Below, one piece after another: positions 1-8,967 of a stretch of DNA of 56,255 bases; the stretch's first letter is position 1, and every line of letters begins with the position of its first letter. A model generated the notes under the pieces. It saw only the letters and a list, made by a program, of their open reading frames with translations, was not told the DNA's origin and did not search any database. The stretch lies in NCBI RefSeq assembly GCF_000614105.1, contig NZ_BAKH01000010.1, forward strand, positions 1-56,255, given 5' to 3'. This DNA comes from Prevotella micans DSM 21469 = JCM 16134. GTDB lineage: Bacteria > Bacteroidota > Bacteroidia > Bacteroidales > Bacteroidaceae. Made by a program: the position numbers and the translations under genes.

Positions 1-165
1 CTAGCGAGTTTCAAAACAGAATCAGGCTGGAAACACTGTTTCTAGCGAGTTTCAAAACCGAATCAACCTGGAGACGCTGTTTCTAGCGAGTTTCAAAACC
101 GAATCAACCTGGAAACACTGTTTCTAGCGAGTTTCAAAACAGAATCAGACTGGAGCACCACGCTC
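1..165. repeat. Tandem array, 41-bp unit (array 1)
   Basis: Four units start at 1, 42, 83 and 124 with an exact 41-bp period; each begins CTAGCGAGTTTCAAAAC, and the fourth degenerates after about 155. The array is open at the left window edge, so its true length is unknown. The outer units contain the short inverted repeat AAACAG/CTGTTT. The period is not a multiple of three, so it is not a coding repeat. The unit sequence is unrelated to the other arrays in this window, but the unit length is the same. Confidence 0.95.
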
Positions 166-202
166 TTGATATTTCAAAAATGTAAATACACAAACAACAA
201 AC

Positions 203-697
203 ATGGCACTCATTAAATCAGTAAACAACCAATCGCCCACATGGGGCGAACGGTGTTATTTTTCAGAAAATGCAACCCTAGTCGGCAACATCACCATGGG
301 CAACGACTGCTCCGTTTGGTTCGGCGCCGTACTTCGAGCCGACGTCGACGGAATAACTATCGGCTCACGTGTGAATATACAGGATTTAGCCTGCATTCAT
401 CAAACAAAAGGTTCTCCTGTGGTACTCGAAGACGACGTGAGCATCGGTCATTCAGCCGTTGTTCACGCCGCTACCATTCGTCGTGGCGCGTTGATAGGAA
501 TGAACGCCGTAGTGCTCGACAATGCCGAAATAGGCGAGAACTCAGTTATAGCCGCCGGAGCCGTTGTTCTGCACGGCACTAAAGTTCCCCCCAACGAAAT
601 ATGGGGCGGTATTCCAGCCCGCCGAATCAAAGCCGCCGCCCCCGGACAATCGCGTACTTTTTCCGAACACTATCTGGAAATCAAAGATTGGTATTAG
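203..697 (+). CDS. Gamma-carbonic anhydrase-like hexapeptide-repeat protein
   Basis: A 164-residue left-handed beta-helix protein of the gamma-carbonic anhydrase/YrdA/PaaY group. Hexapeptide-type repeats run from about residue 24 to 125. The three histidines expected to bind the metal are visible as H66, H83 and H88 (contexts DLACIH, IGHSAVVH), and the family signature FGAVLRAD (40-47) with NIQD (58-61) is present. Such proteins form trimers; some hydrate CO2 while many have no measured activity, so the enzymatic role is inferred. The length is normal. The ATG at 203 is the first in frame and follows an A-rich leader. It is followed by thrS after a 187-bp gap containing a promoter, so the two are probably separate transcripts. 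Confidence 0.9.
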   Translation: MALIKSVNNQSPTWGERCYFSENATLVGNITMGNDCSVWFGAVLRADVDGITIGSRVNIQDLACIHQTKGSPVVLEDDVSIGHSAVVHAATIRRGALIGMNAVVLDNAEIGENSVIAAGAVVLHGTKVPPNEIWGGIPARRIKAAAPGQSRTFSEHYLEIKDWY

Positions 698-843
698 TAT
701 TGTCGCAATCCCCAGTTAAGCGCCGGCACACACCAAACCTTTTAGCAAGAATCTCTGTTCGGTACAGATTCCTCCTATCCAACGGTACGACAGAAAATAG
801 AGATAAATCTAGAAGCAATTAATCGTGAACATCTACTTATAAG

Positions 844-851
844 TAACTTTG
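844..851 (+). promoter_or_regulatory. Promoter -7 element for thrS
   Basis: TAACTTTG matches the Bacteroidota -7 consensus TAnnTTTG, 33 bp before the thrS ATG. No convincing TTTG -33 element is seen at the usual 19-21 bp spacing. Confidence 0.5.
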
Positions 852-884
852 CCACACTTTGATTTATAAAAACTAGTTTGTATT

Positions 885-2834
885 ATGGTTAAAATCACTT
901 TCCCGGACGGTTCTGTACGCGAATACGAACAGGGCGTAACCGGTTATCAAATCGCAGAGAGCATATCGCCGGCTCTCGCCCGCGACGTTGTATCTTGCGG
1001 GGTGAATGGCGTAACGACAGAGTTGAATCGACCGATTAATGAAGACGCAACTATCGCACTTTATAAATTCGGCGACGATGAAGGTAAACACACCTTCTGG
1101 CACACATCGGCACACCTGCTGGCCGAAGCGTTGCAGGAACTCTATCCCGGAATCCAGTTCGGATTCGGACCAGCCATCGAAAACGGATTCTTCTATGATG
1201 TTATGCTGGCTAACGGACAATCGATTTCGGAAAACGACTTCCCGAAAATCGAAGAAAAAATGCGCGAACTGGCCAAAAAAGACGAACCAGTGGTGCGCCG
1301 AAACGTAACCAAAGCCGACGCAGTGAAAGAATTCACAGCCGACGGACAGGAATACAAAGTAGAACACATCGTAGAAGACCTTGAAGACGGAACAATATCA
1401 ACCTACACACAAGGACGCTTCACCGACCTTTGTCGAGGGCCACATCTCGTGTCGACAGGCGCCATCAAAGCCATCAAAATAACCAGTGTTGCCGGTGCTT
1501 TCTGGCGAGGAGATGCTAAACGCGACCAACTCACGCGAATCTATGGCATAACCTTCCCGAAGAAAAAAATGCTTGACGAATATCTCGTGATGCTCGAAGA
1601 AGCTAAAAAGCGCGACCATCGCAAAATCGGTAAAGAAATGGAACTCTTCATGTTCTCCGAACGTGTTGGAAAAGGACTGCCCATCTGGCTGCCAAAAGGA
1701 ACCCAGGTGAGACTTCGATTACAAGAAATTCTACGCAAAATTCAGCGCCCCTACGGCTATCAAGAAGTAATAACACCCGGTATCGGCGGGAAAAGTCTCT
1801 ATATCACTTCGGGACACTATGCACATTACGGCAAGGATTCGTTCCAGCCCATCCACACGCCCGAGGAAGACGAGGAATATATGCTCAAACCGATGAACTG
1901 CCCGCATCACTGTGAAATCTATTCGCACAAACCACGGTCGTATAAAGACCTGCCAATGCGCATAAGCGAGTTCGGAACCGTTTTCCGCTACGAAAAGAGC
2001 GGCGAACTGCATGGACTCACCCGCGTTCGCACCTTCACACAAGACGACGCCCACATATTCGTGCGTCCCGAACAAGTTAAAGCCGAATTTGAAGATGTGA
2101 TAGACATAATCCTGAAAGTGTTCAGAACATTCGGGTTCGAAGACTATGAAGCGCAAATCTCCTTGCGCGACCCGAAAGATAAAGAGAAATACATCGGAGA
2201 CGACGACGTGTGGGAAGAAAGCGAAAATGCCATCAAAGAAGCTTGCGCCGAGAAAGGCATAAACGCCCGCATTGAAATCGGCGAGGCCGCATTCTATGGC
2301 CCAAAGCTCGACTTCATGATTAAAGACGCTATCGGGCGGCGTTGGCAGCTCGGAACAATCCAAGTAGACTATAATCTTCCGCAAAGATTCAAGCTCGAAT
2401 ACACCGCCGAAGACAATTCGAAGCGTACGCCGGTAATGATTCATCGCGCACCGTTTGGGTCACTCGAGCGATTCACCGCCGTATTGATTGAACACACCGC
2501 CGGTCATTTCCCGCTTTGGCTCACACCCGACCAGGTAGCCATTCTGCCCATATCCGAGAAGTTCAACGATTATGCACGCCAAGTAAAAACTTATTTCGAC
2601 GAGCAGGATATTCGTTCCTACATTGACGATCGCAACGAAAAAATCGGTCGTAAGATTCGTGACAACGAACTTCGTCGCACACCCTACATGCTCATCGTAG
2701 GCGAGAAAGAAGCTGCCGAAAACTCCGTATCGATGCGTAAACAAGGCGGAGGCGAACAGGCCAGCATGCCCATGGAAGAATTTGCAAAGCGAATCTTAGC
2801 CGAGGTAGCCGAACAACTCGGAAAGCTCGACTAA
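885..2834 (+). CDS. thrS: Threonine--tRNA ligase
   Basis: Cytosolic class II aminoacyl-tRNA synthetase that charges tRNA-Thr. Domain order is as in the E. coli enzyme (642 residues; 649 here): a TGS domain (about 1-60), the second additional (editing) domain with HTSAH at about 73-77 and later CRGPH, the class II core with the zinc-site motif MNCPHHC, motif 2 ([12 protein letters not shown]) and motif 3 ([11 protein letters not shown]), then the anticodon-binding domain from about residue 545. No internal break is seen. The ATG at 885 follows a TAnnTTTG promoter, and a strong hairpin terminator follows the stop. Confidence 0.98.
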   Translation: MVKITFPDGSVREYEQGVTGYQIAESISPALARDVVSCGVNGVTTELNRPINEDATIALYKFGDDEGKHTFWHTSAHLLAEALQELYPGIQFGFGPAIENGFFYDVMLANGQSISENDFPKIEEKMRELAKKDEPVVRRNVTKADAVKEFTADGQEYKVEHIVEDLEDGTISTYTQGRFTDLCRGPHLVSTGAIKAIKITSVAGAFWRGDAKRDQLTRIYGITFPKKKMLDEYLVMLEEAKKRDHRKIGKEMELFMFSERVGKGLPIWLPKGTQVRLRLQEILRKIQRPYGYQEVITPGIGGKSLYITSGHYAHYGKDSFQPIHTPEEDEEYMLKPMNCPHHCEIYSHKPRSYKDLPMRISEFGTVFRYEKSGELHGLTRVRTFTQDDAHIFVRPEQVKAEFEDVIDIILKVFRTFGFEDYEAQISLRDPKDKEKYIGDDDVWEESENAIKEACAEKGINARIEIGEAAFYGPKLDFMIKDAIGRRWQLGTIQVDYNLPQRFKLEYTAEDNSKRTPVMIHRAPFGSLERFTAVLIEHTAGHFPLWLTPDQVAILPISEKFNDYARQVKTYFDEQDIRSYIDDRNEKIGRKIRDNELRRTPYMLIVGEKEAAENSVSMRKQGGGEQASMPMEEFAKRILAEVAEQLGKLD

Positions 2835-2853
2835 CGAATCCCTTCCTACATAC

Positions 2854-2888
2854 AAAAGGTGCCCGCAACTGCTTGCGAGCACCTTTTT
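2854..2888. terminator. Bidirectional terminator between thrS and engB
   Basis: Stem AAAAGGTGC (2854-2862) pairs with GCACCTTTT (2879-2887), extended by an inner CGCAA/TTGCG stem; a T run follows on the plus strand and the A run on the left gives a T run on the minus strand. It sits between the convergent thrS and engB stop codons. Confidence 0.88.
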
Positions 2889-2908
2889 ATTTGTCTGCTT
2901 AACGATAC

Positions 2909-3511
2909 TTATGTGGGAAGATTGTGCATAATGTCGTCGAGATAATTTAGTAGCTCGTCGCGCCCGGTTTTGTTGGTTGCCGACGTAATGAAATGCGGCG
3001 GATATTCCTCCCATCCATCGTCAAGAGCTTTCAGCCAAGCCTGTGCATTTGCGTTAGCCTGTCCCGGCCTCAGTTTATCGGCTTTAGTAAAGATAATCGA
3101 GAAGGGAACGCCGTTCTTGCCGAGCCAATCTATGAATTCGCGGTCAATTTTCTGTTGTTCATGGCGAATGTCTATAAGCACAAATACGTTCACAAGCTGC
3201 TCACGATGCAAAATATATTGAGCAATCATCTGTTCGAGTTTATTGCGCATCGACTTCGAATTACGGGCATATCCATAGCCCGGGAGGTCAACCAAATGCC
3301 ACTCGTTGTTTATCAGGAAATGGTTTATCAGAAGCGTCTTTCCCGGCATAGCCGACGTTTTGGCTAATCCTTTATGGTCGCAAAGCATATTTATCAGACT
3401 CGATTTGCCAACGTTCGAGCGGCCTATGAAAGCAAATTCAAGCCCGGAATGTTGCGGGCACTTCTTGAAATCGGGAGCGGAGATGATGAATTCGGCCTTT
3501 TTAATAATCAT
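2909..3511 (-). CDS. engB: Ribosome biogenesis GTPase YsxC/EngB
   Basis: A 200-residue TrmE-Era-EngA-EngB-type GTPase used in large ribosomal subunit assembly. Visible G motifs: G1 [10 protein letters not shown]3 DLPGYG, G4 TKAD and a G5-like SAT. An in-frame ATG exists at 3541, but the -7 promoter element at 3538-3546 overlaps it, so transcription would begin downstream; the ATG at 3511 (protein starting [15 protein letters not shown]) is therefore preferred and fits the family N-terminus. It is monocistronic and convergent with thrS. Confidence 0.95.
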   Translation of the reverse strand: MIIKKAEFIISAPDFKKCPQHSGLEFAFIGRSNVGKSSLINMLCDHKGLAKTSAMPGKTLLINHFLINNEWHLVDLPGYGYARNSKSMRNKLEQMIAQYILHREQLVNVFVLIDIRHEQQKIDREFIDWLGKNGVPFSIIFTKADKLRPGQANANAQAWLKALDDGWEEYPPHFITSATNKTGRDELLNYLDDIMHNLPT

Positions 3512-3537
3512 GATGGAATAAAAAAGATGTTTCGCCT

Positions 3538-3546
3538 GCAAAGGTA
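3538..3546 (-). promoter_or_regulatory. Promoter -7 element for engB
   Basis: TACCTTTGC on the minus strand matches TAnnTTTG, 27 bp before the chosen engB ATG. It rules out the longer reading frame start at 3541. Confidence 0.6.
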
Positions 3547-3769
3547 ATATAACGTAGGTTCGGTTTAAGAGAAATTTCTAATCAAGCGATATAGCGAGTG
3601 TAGAAGCTTCCTAGTATCTATCCGAATGCTAGCTTCCGAAAAAAAAATTGCTTTTGCATCACAAAGTATGAGCAGTCAGAAAATCAATTATTCCGACCGG
3701 GCAAAATATCAATAAAAAGCAGACTTATTTGTTCGAAATAACGTGAATAAAGGTTACTGCAAAAGTTAT

Positions 3770-3777
3770 TACCTTTG
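3770..3777 (+). promoter_or_regulatory. Promoter -7 element for aspS
   Basis: TACCTTTG on the plus strand, 39 bp before the aspS ATG, matches the Bacteroidota -7 consensus. The 258 bp between engB and aspS hold no other recognisable feature apart from a TTCGGTTTAAG stretch at about 3558-3568 that resembles the ends of a dispersed element found elsewhere in the window. Confidence 0.6.
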
Positions 3778-3816
3778 TGGCACACATAAAACCAATAACG
3801 TTTACAACTTAAAAAT

Positions 3817-5577
3817 ATGTATCGCACAAATACTTGTGGTGAACTTCGCATAACCAACATCGGCAAAAAAGTAACGCTCGCCGGATGGGTGCAGCGTTCA
3901 CGAAAAATGGGTGGAATGACCTTCATCGACTTGCGGGATAGATATGGAATCACGCAACTCGTGTTCAACGAAGCCGACAACGCCGAACTTTGTAATGAAG
4001 CCAATAAACTAGGACGAGAATATTGCATTCAAATAAAAGGCAACGTAAACGAACGACAAAACAAAAACGACAAAATACCAACGGGTGACATCGAAATCAT
4101 CGTGAAAGAACTGAAAGTTTTGAGTACGTCACTCACCCCGCCATTCACGATTGAAAATAACACCGACGGCGGCGACGACCTTCGGATGAAATATCGCTAT
4201 CTGGACCTGCGTCGGCCCGCAGTTAGAGACTGCTTAGAGTTACGCCACAGAATGACGATACTAATTAGAAATTTCCTGGATTCAAAAGATTTCATCGAAG
4301 TGGAAACACCTATCCTCATTGGTTCAACGCCCGAAGGAGCACGCGATTTCGTTGTTCCGTCGAGAATGAATCCAGGACAATTTTATGCTCTTCCGCAGAG
4401 TCCGCAAACTTTAAAACAACTATTAATGGTTGCCGGATTCGATCGCTATTTTCAAATTGCAAAATGTTTCCGCGACGAGGATTTGCGAGCCGACCGTCAG
4501 CCGGAGTTCACCCAAATAGACTGTGAGATGTCGTTTGTTGACCAAGACGATGTGATAAACATATTCGAGGAAATGGCACGCCATCTTTTCAAAGAAATAC
4601 GTGGCGTGGAGATTCCAAAACTGGAGCAGATGCCATGGAGCGAAGCTATGAGAAGGTTCGGTTCGGACAAACCCGACCTACGTTTCGGAATGGAGTTCGT
4701 TGAACTGATGAACGATTTCAAAGGCGTGGCCGACTTCCCTATATTCAACGAAGCAGTTTATATCGGCGGAATCGTTGTTCCCGGGTGCGCTGATTATAGT
4801 CGTAAACAACTCAATGAGCTCGCCGACTTCGTCAAACGGCCGCAAATAGGCGCGAAAGGATTAGTCTATGTGAAATACGGTAGCGATGGAAGCATAAAAA
4901 GTTCAATTGATAAGTTCTACACCACAGACCAACTGAAGAAAGTGAAACAAACCGCCGGCGCAAAGGATGGTGACCTGCTGCTGATTCTCTCGGGCGACAA
5001 TATAAACAAAACACGGATTCAACTCTGCTCGCTACGACTCGAAATGGGCGACCGACTCGGATTACGCGACAAGAATATCTTTAAATGTCTTTGGATTGTT
5101 GATTTCCCTCTATTCGAGTGGAGCGACGAAGAGCAGCGGCTCATGGCCACGCATCATCCTTTCACGATGCCCAATCCCGATGATATACCTATGCTCGACG
5201 AACATCCCGAGCAAGTACGCGCAAAAGCCTACGACTTTGTTTGCAACGGAGTTGAACTTGGCGGCGGTTCGTTGCGTATTCACGATACCAACCTGCAAGA
5301 ACGAATGTTCGAAGTATTAGGGTTCACGCCCGAACGTGCCGAAGCCCAATTCGGATTCCTTATGAACGCATTCAAATATGGTGCTCCTCCGCACGCCGGA
5401 CTGGCTTTCGGCCTCGACCGATTCGTGAGTCTCCTCGCCGGTCTCGACACAATACGCGACTGCATCGCCTTCCCCAAAAACAACAGCGGGCGCGACGTAA
5501 TGCTCGATGCTCCTTCTGAAATCGACACAACGCAACTAGACGAACTACAAATCAAACTCCAGCCGAAAGAAGTTTAA
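3817..5577 (+). CDS. aspS: Aspartate--tRNA ligase
   Basis: A 586-residue bacterial-type AspRS. An N-terminal OB-fold anticodon-binding domain (about 1-105) is followed by the class II core with an inserted GAD domain (about 290-400). Motif 2 is seen as [14 protein letters not shown] and motif 3 as GLAFGLDRF. The length matches bacterial AspRS (about 590). Whether it charges only tRNA-Asp or also tRNA-Asn cannot be decided from sequence alone. The stop TAA shares its last A with the hflX ATG (TAATG), so the two are translationally coupled in an aspS-hflX-DUF4954 operon. Confidence 0.98.
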   Translation: MYRTNTCGELRITNIGKKVTLAGWVQRSRKMGGMTFIDLRDRYGITQLVFNEADNAELCNEANKLGREYCIQIKGNVNERQNKNDKIPTGDIEIIVKELKVLSTSLTPPFTIENNTDGGDDLRMKYRYLDLRRPAVRDCLELRHRMTILIRNFLDSKDFIEVETPILIGSTPEGARDFVVPSRMNPGQFYALPQSPQTLKQLLMVAGFDRYFQIAKCFRDEDLRADRQPEFTQIDCEMSFVDQDDVINIFEEMARHLFKEIRGVEIPKLEQMPWSEAMRRFGSDKPDLRFGMEFVELMNDFKGVADFPIFNEAVYIGGIVVPGCADYSRKQLNELADFVKRPQIGAKGLVYVKYGSDGSIKSSIDKFYTTDQLKKVKQTAGAKDGDLLLILSGDNINKTRIQLCSLRLEMGDRLGLRDKNIFKCLWIVDFPLFEWSDEEQRLMATHHPFTMPNPDDIPMLDEHPEQVRAKAYDFVCNGVELGGGSLRIHDTNLQERMFEVLGFTPERAEAQFGFLMNAFKYGAPPHAGLAFGLDRFVSLLAGLDTIRDCIAFPKNNSGRDVMLDAPSEIDTTQLDELQIKLQPKEV

Positions 5578-6824
5578 TGAAAGAATTTGTCATATCCGAG
5601 GTTAAGGCCGAAACAGCCGTACTCGTCGGGCTAATAACGCAAGAGCAGAATGAAGCTAAGACGAAAGAATATCTCGACGAACTCGAATTCCTTGCCGATA
5701 CAGCCGGTGCCGTGACCGTGAAAAGATTCACGCAACGGGTAGGCGGGCCGAGTGCTGTGACCTACGTCGGTAAAGGCAAACTCGAAGAAATAAAGAACTT
5801 CATTAAACTGAAAGAAGACGAAGAAGAGCCGATAGGAATGGTGATTTTCGACGACGAACTGTCGGCCAAACAACTCCGTAATATAGAAAATGAGCTAGGC
5901 ATAAAAATACTGGATCGCACATCCTTAATTCTCGACATATTCGCGATGCGAGCACAAACGGCAAACGCAAAAACACAGGTCGAGCTGGCACAATATCGCT
6001 ATATGCTGCCGCGGCTGCAACGCCTCTGGACTCACTTGGAGCGACAGGGTGGCGGCTCGGGTTCGGGCGGCGGGAAAGGTTCGGTTGGATTACGTGGTCC
6101 GGGTGAGACGCAGCTTGAGATGGACCGCCGGATAATTCTACAGCGTATGTCGTTACTAAAGCAACGCCTGGTTGAAATCGACAAGCAGAAAATAACCCAG
6201 CGTAAAAATCGCGGTCGACTAATCCGCGTTGCACTGGTGGGATATACCAATGTGGGCAAGTCGACCATCATGAATCTACTTGCGAAGAGCGAAGTGTTTG
6301 CTGAAAACAAACTCTTCGCAACACTTGACACAACCGTGCGCAAGGTGGTTGTCGAGAATCTACCCTTCCTTCTAGCCGACACGGTTGGATTCATTCGCAA
6401 ACTACCAACCGACCTTGTGGATTCTTTTAAATCCACACTCGACGAGGTGCGCGAGGCCGACCTTCTGCTACATATCGTGGACATCTCGCATCCTGATTTT
6501 GAGGAGCAGATTCAGGTAGTGAATCAAACTCTCACCGACCTTGATAGCTCAGAAAAGCCTATGATGATTGTGTTCAACAAAATAGACAACTATCATTGGC
6601 TAGAAAAAGAACCCGACGACCTTACGCCCCCAACTAAGGAAAACACATCGCTCAACGAACTCAAAAAAACTTGGATGGCACGCGAAGCCGATAACTGTTT
6701 ATTCATCTCGGCTAAGCAGCGCGAAAACATAGAAGAATTTCGCAGCACGCTATATAAAAAGGTGCGTGAACTGCACGTACAGAAATATCCCTACAACGAT
6801 TTCTTGTACGATATTGAACAATAA
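5577..6824 (+). CDS. hflX: GTPase HflX
   Basis: A 415-residue ribosome-associated GTPase that splits or rescues stalled 70S ribosomes in studied bacteria. The HflX N-terminal domain (about 1-190, with the glycine-rich linker GGGSGSGGGKGS and GPGETQLE) precedes the G domain with G1 GYTNVGKST at about residue 222, G3 DTVGF, G4 NKID and a G5 SAK. Its start overlaps the aspS stop by one base. The DUF4954 gene starts 17 bp downstream, so it lies in the middle of a three-gene operon. Confidence 0.96.
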   Translation: MKEFVISEVKAETAVLVGLITQEQNEAKTKEYLDELEFLADTAGAVTVKRFTQRVGGPSAVTYVGKGKLEEIKNFIKLKEDEEEPIGMVIFDDELSAKQLRNIENELGIKILDRTSLILDIFAMRAQTANAKTQVELAQYRYMLPRLQRLWTHLERQGGGSGSGGGKGSVGLRGPGETQLEMDRRIILQRMSLLKQRLVEIDKQKITQRKNRGRLIRVALVGYTNVGKSTIMNLLAKSEVFAENKLFATLDTTVRKVVVENLPFLLADTVGFIRKLPTDLVDSFKSTLDEVREADLLLHIVDISHPDFEEQIQVVNQTLTDLDSSEKPMMIVFNKIDNYHWLEKEPDDLTPPTKENTSLNELKKTWMAREADNCLFISAKQRENIEEFRSTLYKKVRELHVQKYPYNDFLYDIEQ

Positions 6825-6841
6825 GAAAAAGATTGATTTTT

Positions 6842-8695
6842 ATGGAATACAGAGCATTAACAGAAGAAGAAATTATTGTATTCGAAAACAATAACTGCTG
6901 GGCAGAAGACTGGAATCGTGTGAAAGTAGCCGTCGAAGGATTCTTTCCGAAGTTTTTCCATCGCGTGATGTTCTACGGCGACATACGTCTGGGAAGTTTC
7001 GAGAAGAACGTCGAGGTAACCAAGGGATTCGTAAAACACTCCGGAATAAACGACGCAACACTCCGCAACGTCATTGTTGGCAACGATTGCCTGATTGAAA
7101 AAATAGGAAACTACATCAACAACTACACCATCGGCAACGACTGTCTCATAACCAACATTTCCGTGATGGAAACAACCGAAGGTGCAACTTTCGGCGAAGG
7201 CAATTTAATTTCGGTGCTCAACGAGGTAGGTGATGGGAATATGATTCTTTTCCACGACCTCAACAGTCAGCTAGCCGCATTCATGGTTAAACATTTCGGC
7301 GATAAAGACCTCAAGAATGCTATTCGCCGGCTCATTTCCGAAGAGATTGCCCGAACGAATCCCGAACGCGGAACACTAGGTAACGGCGTAAAGATTGTCA
7401 ACACTAAAGAAATAACGAACACCATCATTCAGGATGACTGCGAAATATCAGGTGCAAGTCGATTGAGCGACTGTACCATTCTAAGCACCGGTAAAGCAAG
7501 TGTTTACATCGGTACCGGCGTGATATGCGAAAATACCATTATCAGCGACGGTTCGAGCATCATCAACAGCGTGAAGATGCAAGATTGTTTCGTTGGCGAA
7601 GCCTGCCAGATTGCAAATGGATTCACAGCTTCGCAAAGCGTATTCTTTGCCAATTCATTTATGGCCAACGGCGAGGCCTGTGCAGCTTTCTGCGGTCCGT
7701 TCTCGGCCTCACATCACAAAAGTTCGCTACTCATCGGCGGAATGTACTCGTTCTACAACGCCGGCTCGGGCACCAACTTCTCGAATCATGCCTACAAGAT
7801 GGGGCCAATGCACTGGGGAGTTCTCGAACGCGGAACAAAAACAGCCAGCGGAGGTTACATTCTCATGCCGGCCACAATCGGCACGTTCTCTGTTTGTTTC
7901 GGAAAGCTCATGCACCATCCAAACACGCAGGCTCTACCGTTTTCATATCTCATTGCTGGCGGCGACACCATGTTCCTCGTGCCCGGCCGAAACATAACAA
8001 CCGTGGGGCTCTATCGCGACATTCGTAAATGGCCCAAACGCGACATGAGACCGCAAGATTCGCAAAAAAGCATCGTCAATTTCGACTGGCTCTCACCTTT
8101 CTCGGTTGGCGAAATCCTAAGAGGAAAGAAGATTCTCGAAAACCTACGATTAGCCAGCGGCGACAACGTGTCGACCTATAATTATCACGAGTATGTAATC
8201 AACGCATCGAGTCTTCGAAAGGGAATAAAATACTACGACATAGCCCTGCGCATCTATATGGGAGCCGTGCTTAAGCGCGCTCACAAACAGGGATTCTTTG
8301 GGAAACCCGAAACCGAAATCGGGCTCGGAAAGTGGAACGACCTCTCTGGACTACTCCTGCCCGAAAGCGAAGAACAAAGAATGATTGCCGACATAAAGAG
8401 CGGTTCGCTCGAAACCATTCAGGACGTGCTCGAACGCTTCGCCGAAATAAATCGCAACTACAGGCGCTATCAATGGGCGTGGACATACAGAATGATTCTC
8501 GACTACTACGGCATACAGGAAATAACCGAGGTCGACAGCGACCGAATCAAACACGATTACATCGAGGCACGTCGTGCATGGATTGCCGAAATAAAAAAGG
8601 ATGCCGAAAAGGAATTCGATATGGGCGATGTAGACGAAGAAGTGTTCCGCGATTTCGTGGATAAGCTCGACCACGAGATAGATTTCGAAGAATAG
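6842..8695 (+). CDS. DUF4954 family protein (left-handed beta-helix)
   Basis: A 617-residue protein of the Bacteroidota family DUF4954. The first two thirds contain many hexapeptide-like repeats (for example IVGNDCLIEKIGNYI, YTIGNDCLI, IQDDCEISG), the pattern of a left-handed beta-helix as in sugar nucleotide acyl/nucleotidyltransferases. Residues after about 440 are mostly helical and charged. No catalytic residues can be assigned and the function is unknown. A TTG start at 6833 is possible, but the ATG at 6842 (MEYRALTEEEI) is preferred. It lies 17 bp after hflX and probably shares its transcript. Confidence 0.85.
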   Translation: MEYRALTEEEIIVFENNNCWAEDWNRVKVAVEGFFPKFFHRVMFYGDIRLGSFEKNVEVTKGFVKHSGINDATLRNVIVGNDCLIEKIGNYINNYTIGNDCLITNISVMETTEGATFGEGNLISVLNEVGDGNMILFHDLNSQLAAFMVKHFGDKDLKNAIRRLISEEIARTNPERGTLGNGVKIVNTKEITNTIIQDDCEISGASRLSDCTILSTGKASVYIGTGVICENTIISDGSSIINSVKMQDCFVGEACQIANGFTASQSVFFANSFMANGEACAAFCGPFSASHHKSSLLIGGMYSFYNAGSGTNFSNHAYKMGPMHWGVLERGTKTASGGYILMPATIGTFSVCFGKLMHHPNTQALPFSYLIAGGDTMFLVPGRNITTVGLYRDIRKWPKRDMRPQDSQKSIVNFDWLSPFSVGEILRGKKILENLRLASGDNVSTYNYHEYVINASSLRKGIKYYDIALRIYMGAVLKRAHKQGFFGKPETEIGLGKWNDLSGLLLPESEEQRMIADIKSGSLETIQDVLERFAEINRNYRRYQWAWTYRMILDYYGIQEITEVDSDRIKHDYIEARRAWIAEIKKDAEKEFDMGDVDEEVFRDFVDKLDHEIDFEE

Positions 8696-8697
8696 AG

Positions 8698-8890
8698 GCC
8701 CCGCGGAACTTCCGCAAACGAGAAATACAAATGGTTTCAGCCTCGCGGAACTTCCGCAAATGAGAATACAAATAGTTTCGGCCTCGCGGAACTCCCGCAA
8801 ACGAGAATACAAATGGTTTCGGCCCCGCGGAACTTCCGCAAACGAAAATACAGATGGTTTCAGTCTCGCGGAACTTCCGCAAACGAAAAA
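8698..8890. repeat. Tandem array, 41-bp unit (array 2)
   Basis: Five units have GCGGAAC cores; CGCGG starts at 8702, 8744, 8785, 8826 and 8867, a period of 41 bp with one 42-bp step. Each unit holds the near-perfect palindrome GCGGAAcTTCCGC followed by an A-rich stretch. The array fills the gap between DUF4954 and the M16 peptidase gene. Short open frames cross it on the minus strand but only translate the repeat. Confidence 0.95.
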
Positions 8891-8967
8891 CAAAACTGTT
8901 TGGGGGCTTTGCACTGTTGGCAACTCAAAATCAGAATGAATATTCACTTCAAATCAAATTATAAATA

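Noticed and set aside
1731..2444. 237-codon open frame antisense to thrS
   Set aside because: thrS is unmistakable on the plus strand; the antisense frame has no recognisable domain and no promoter.
8351..8947. 198-codon minus-strand frame with repeated peptide across array 2
   Set aside because: It translates the 41-bp repeats and antisense DUF4954; 41 is not a multiple of three, so the peptide repeat is incidental.
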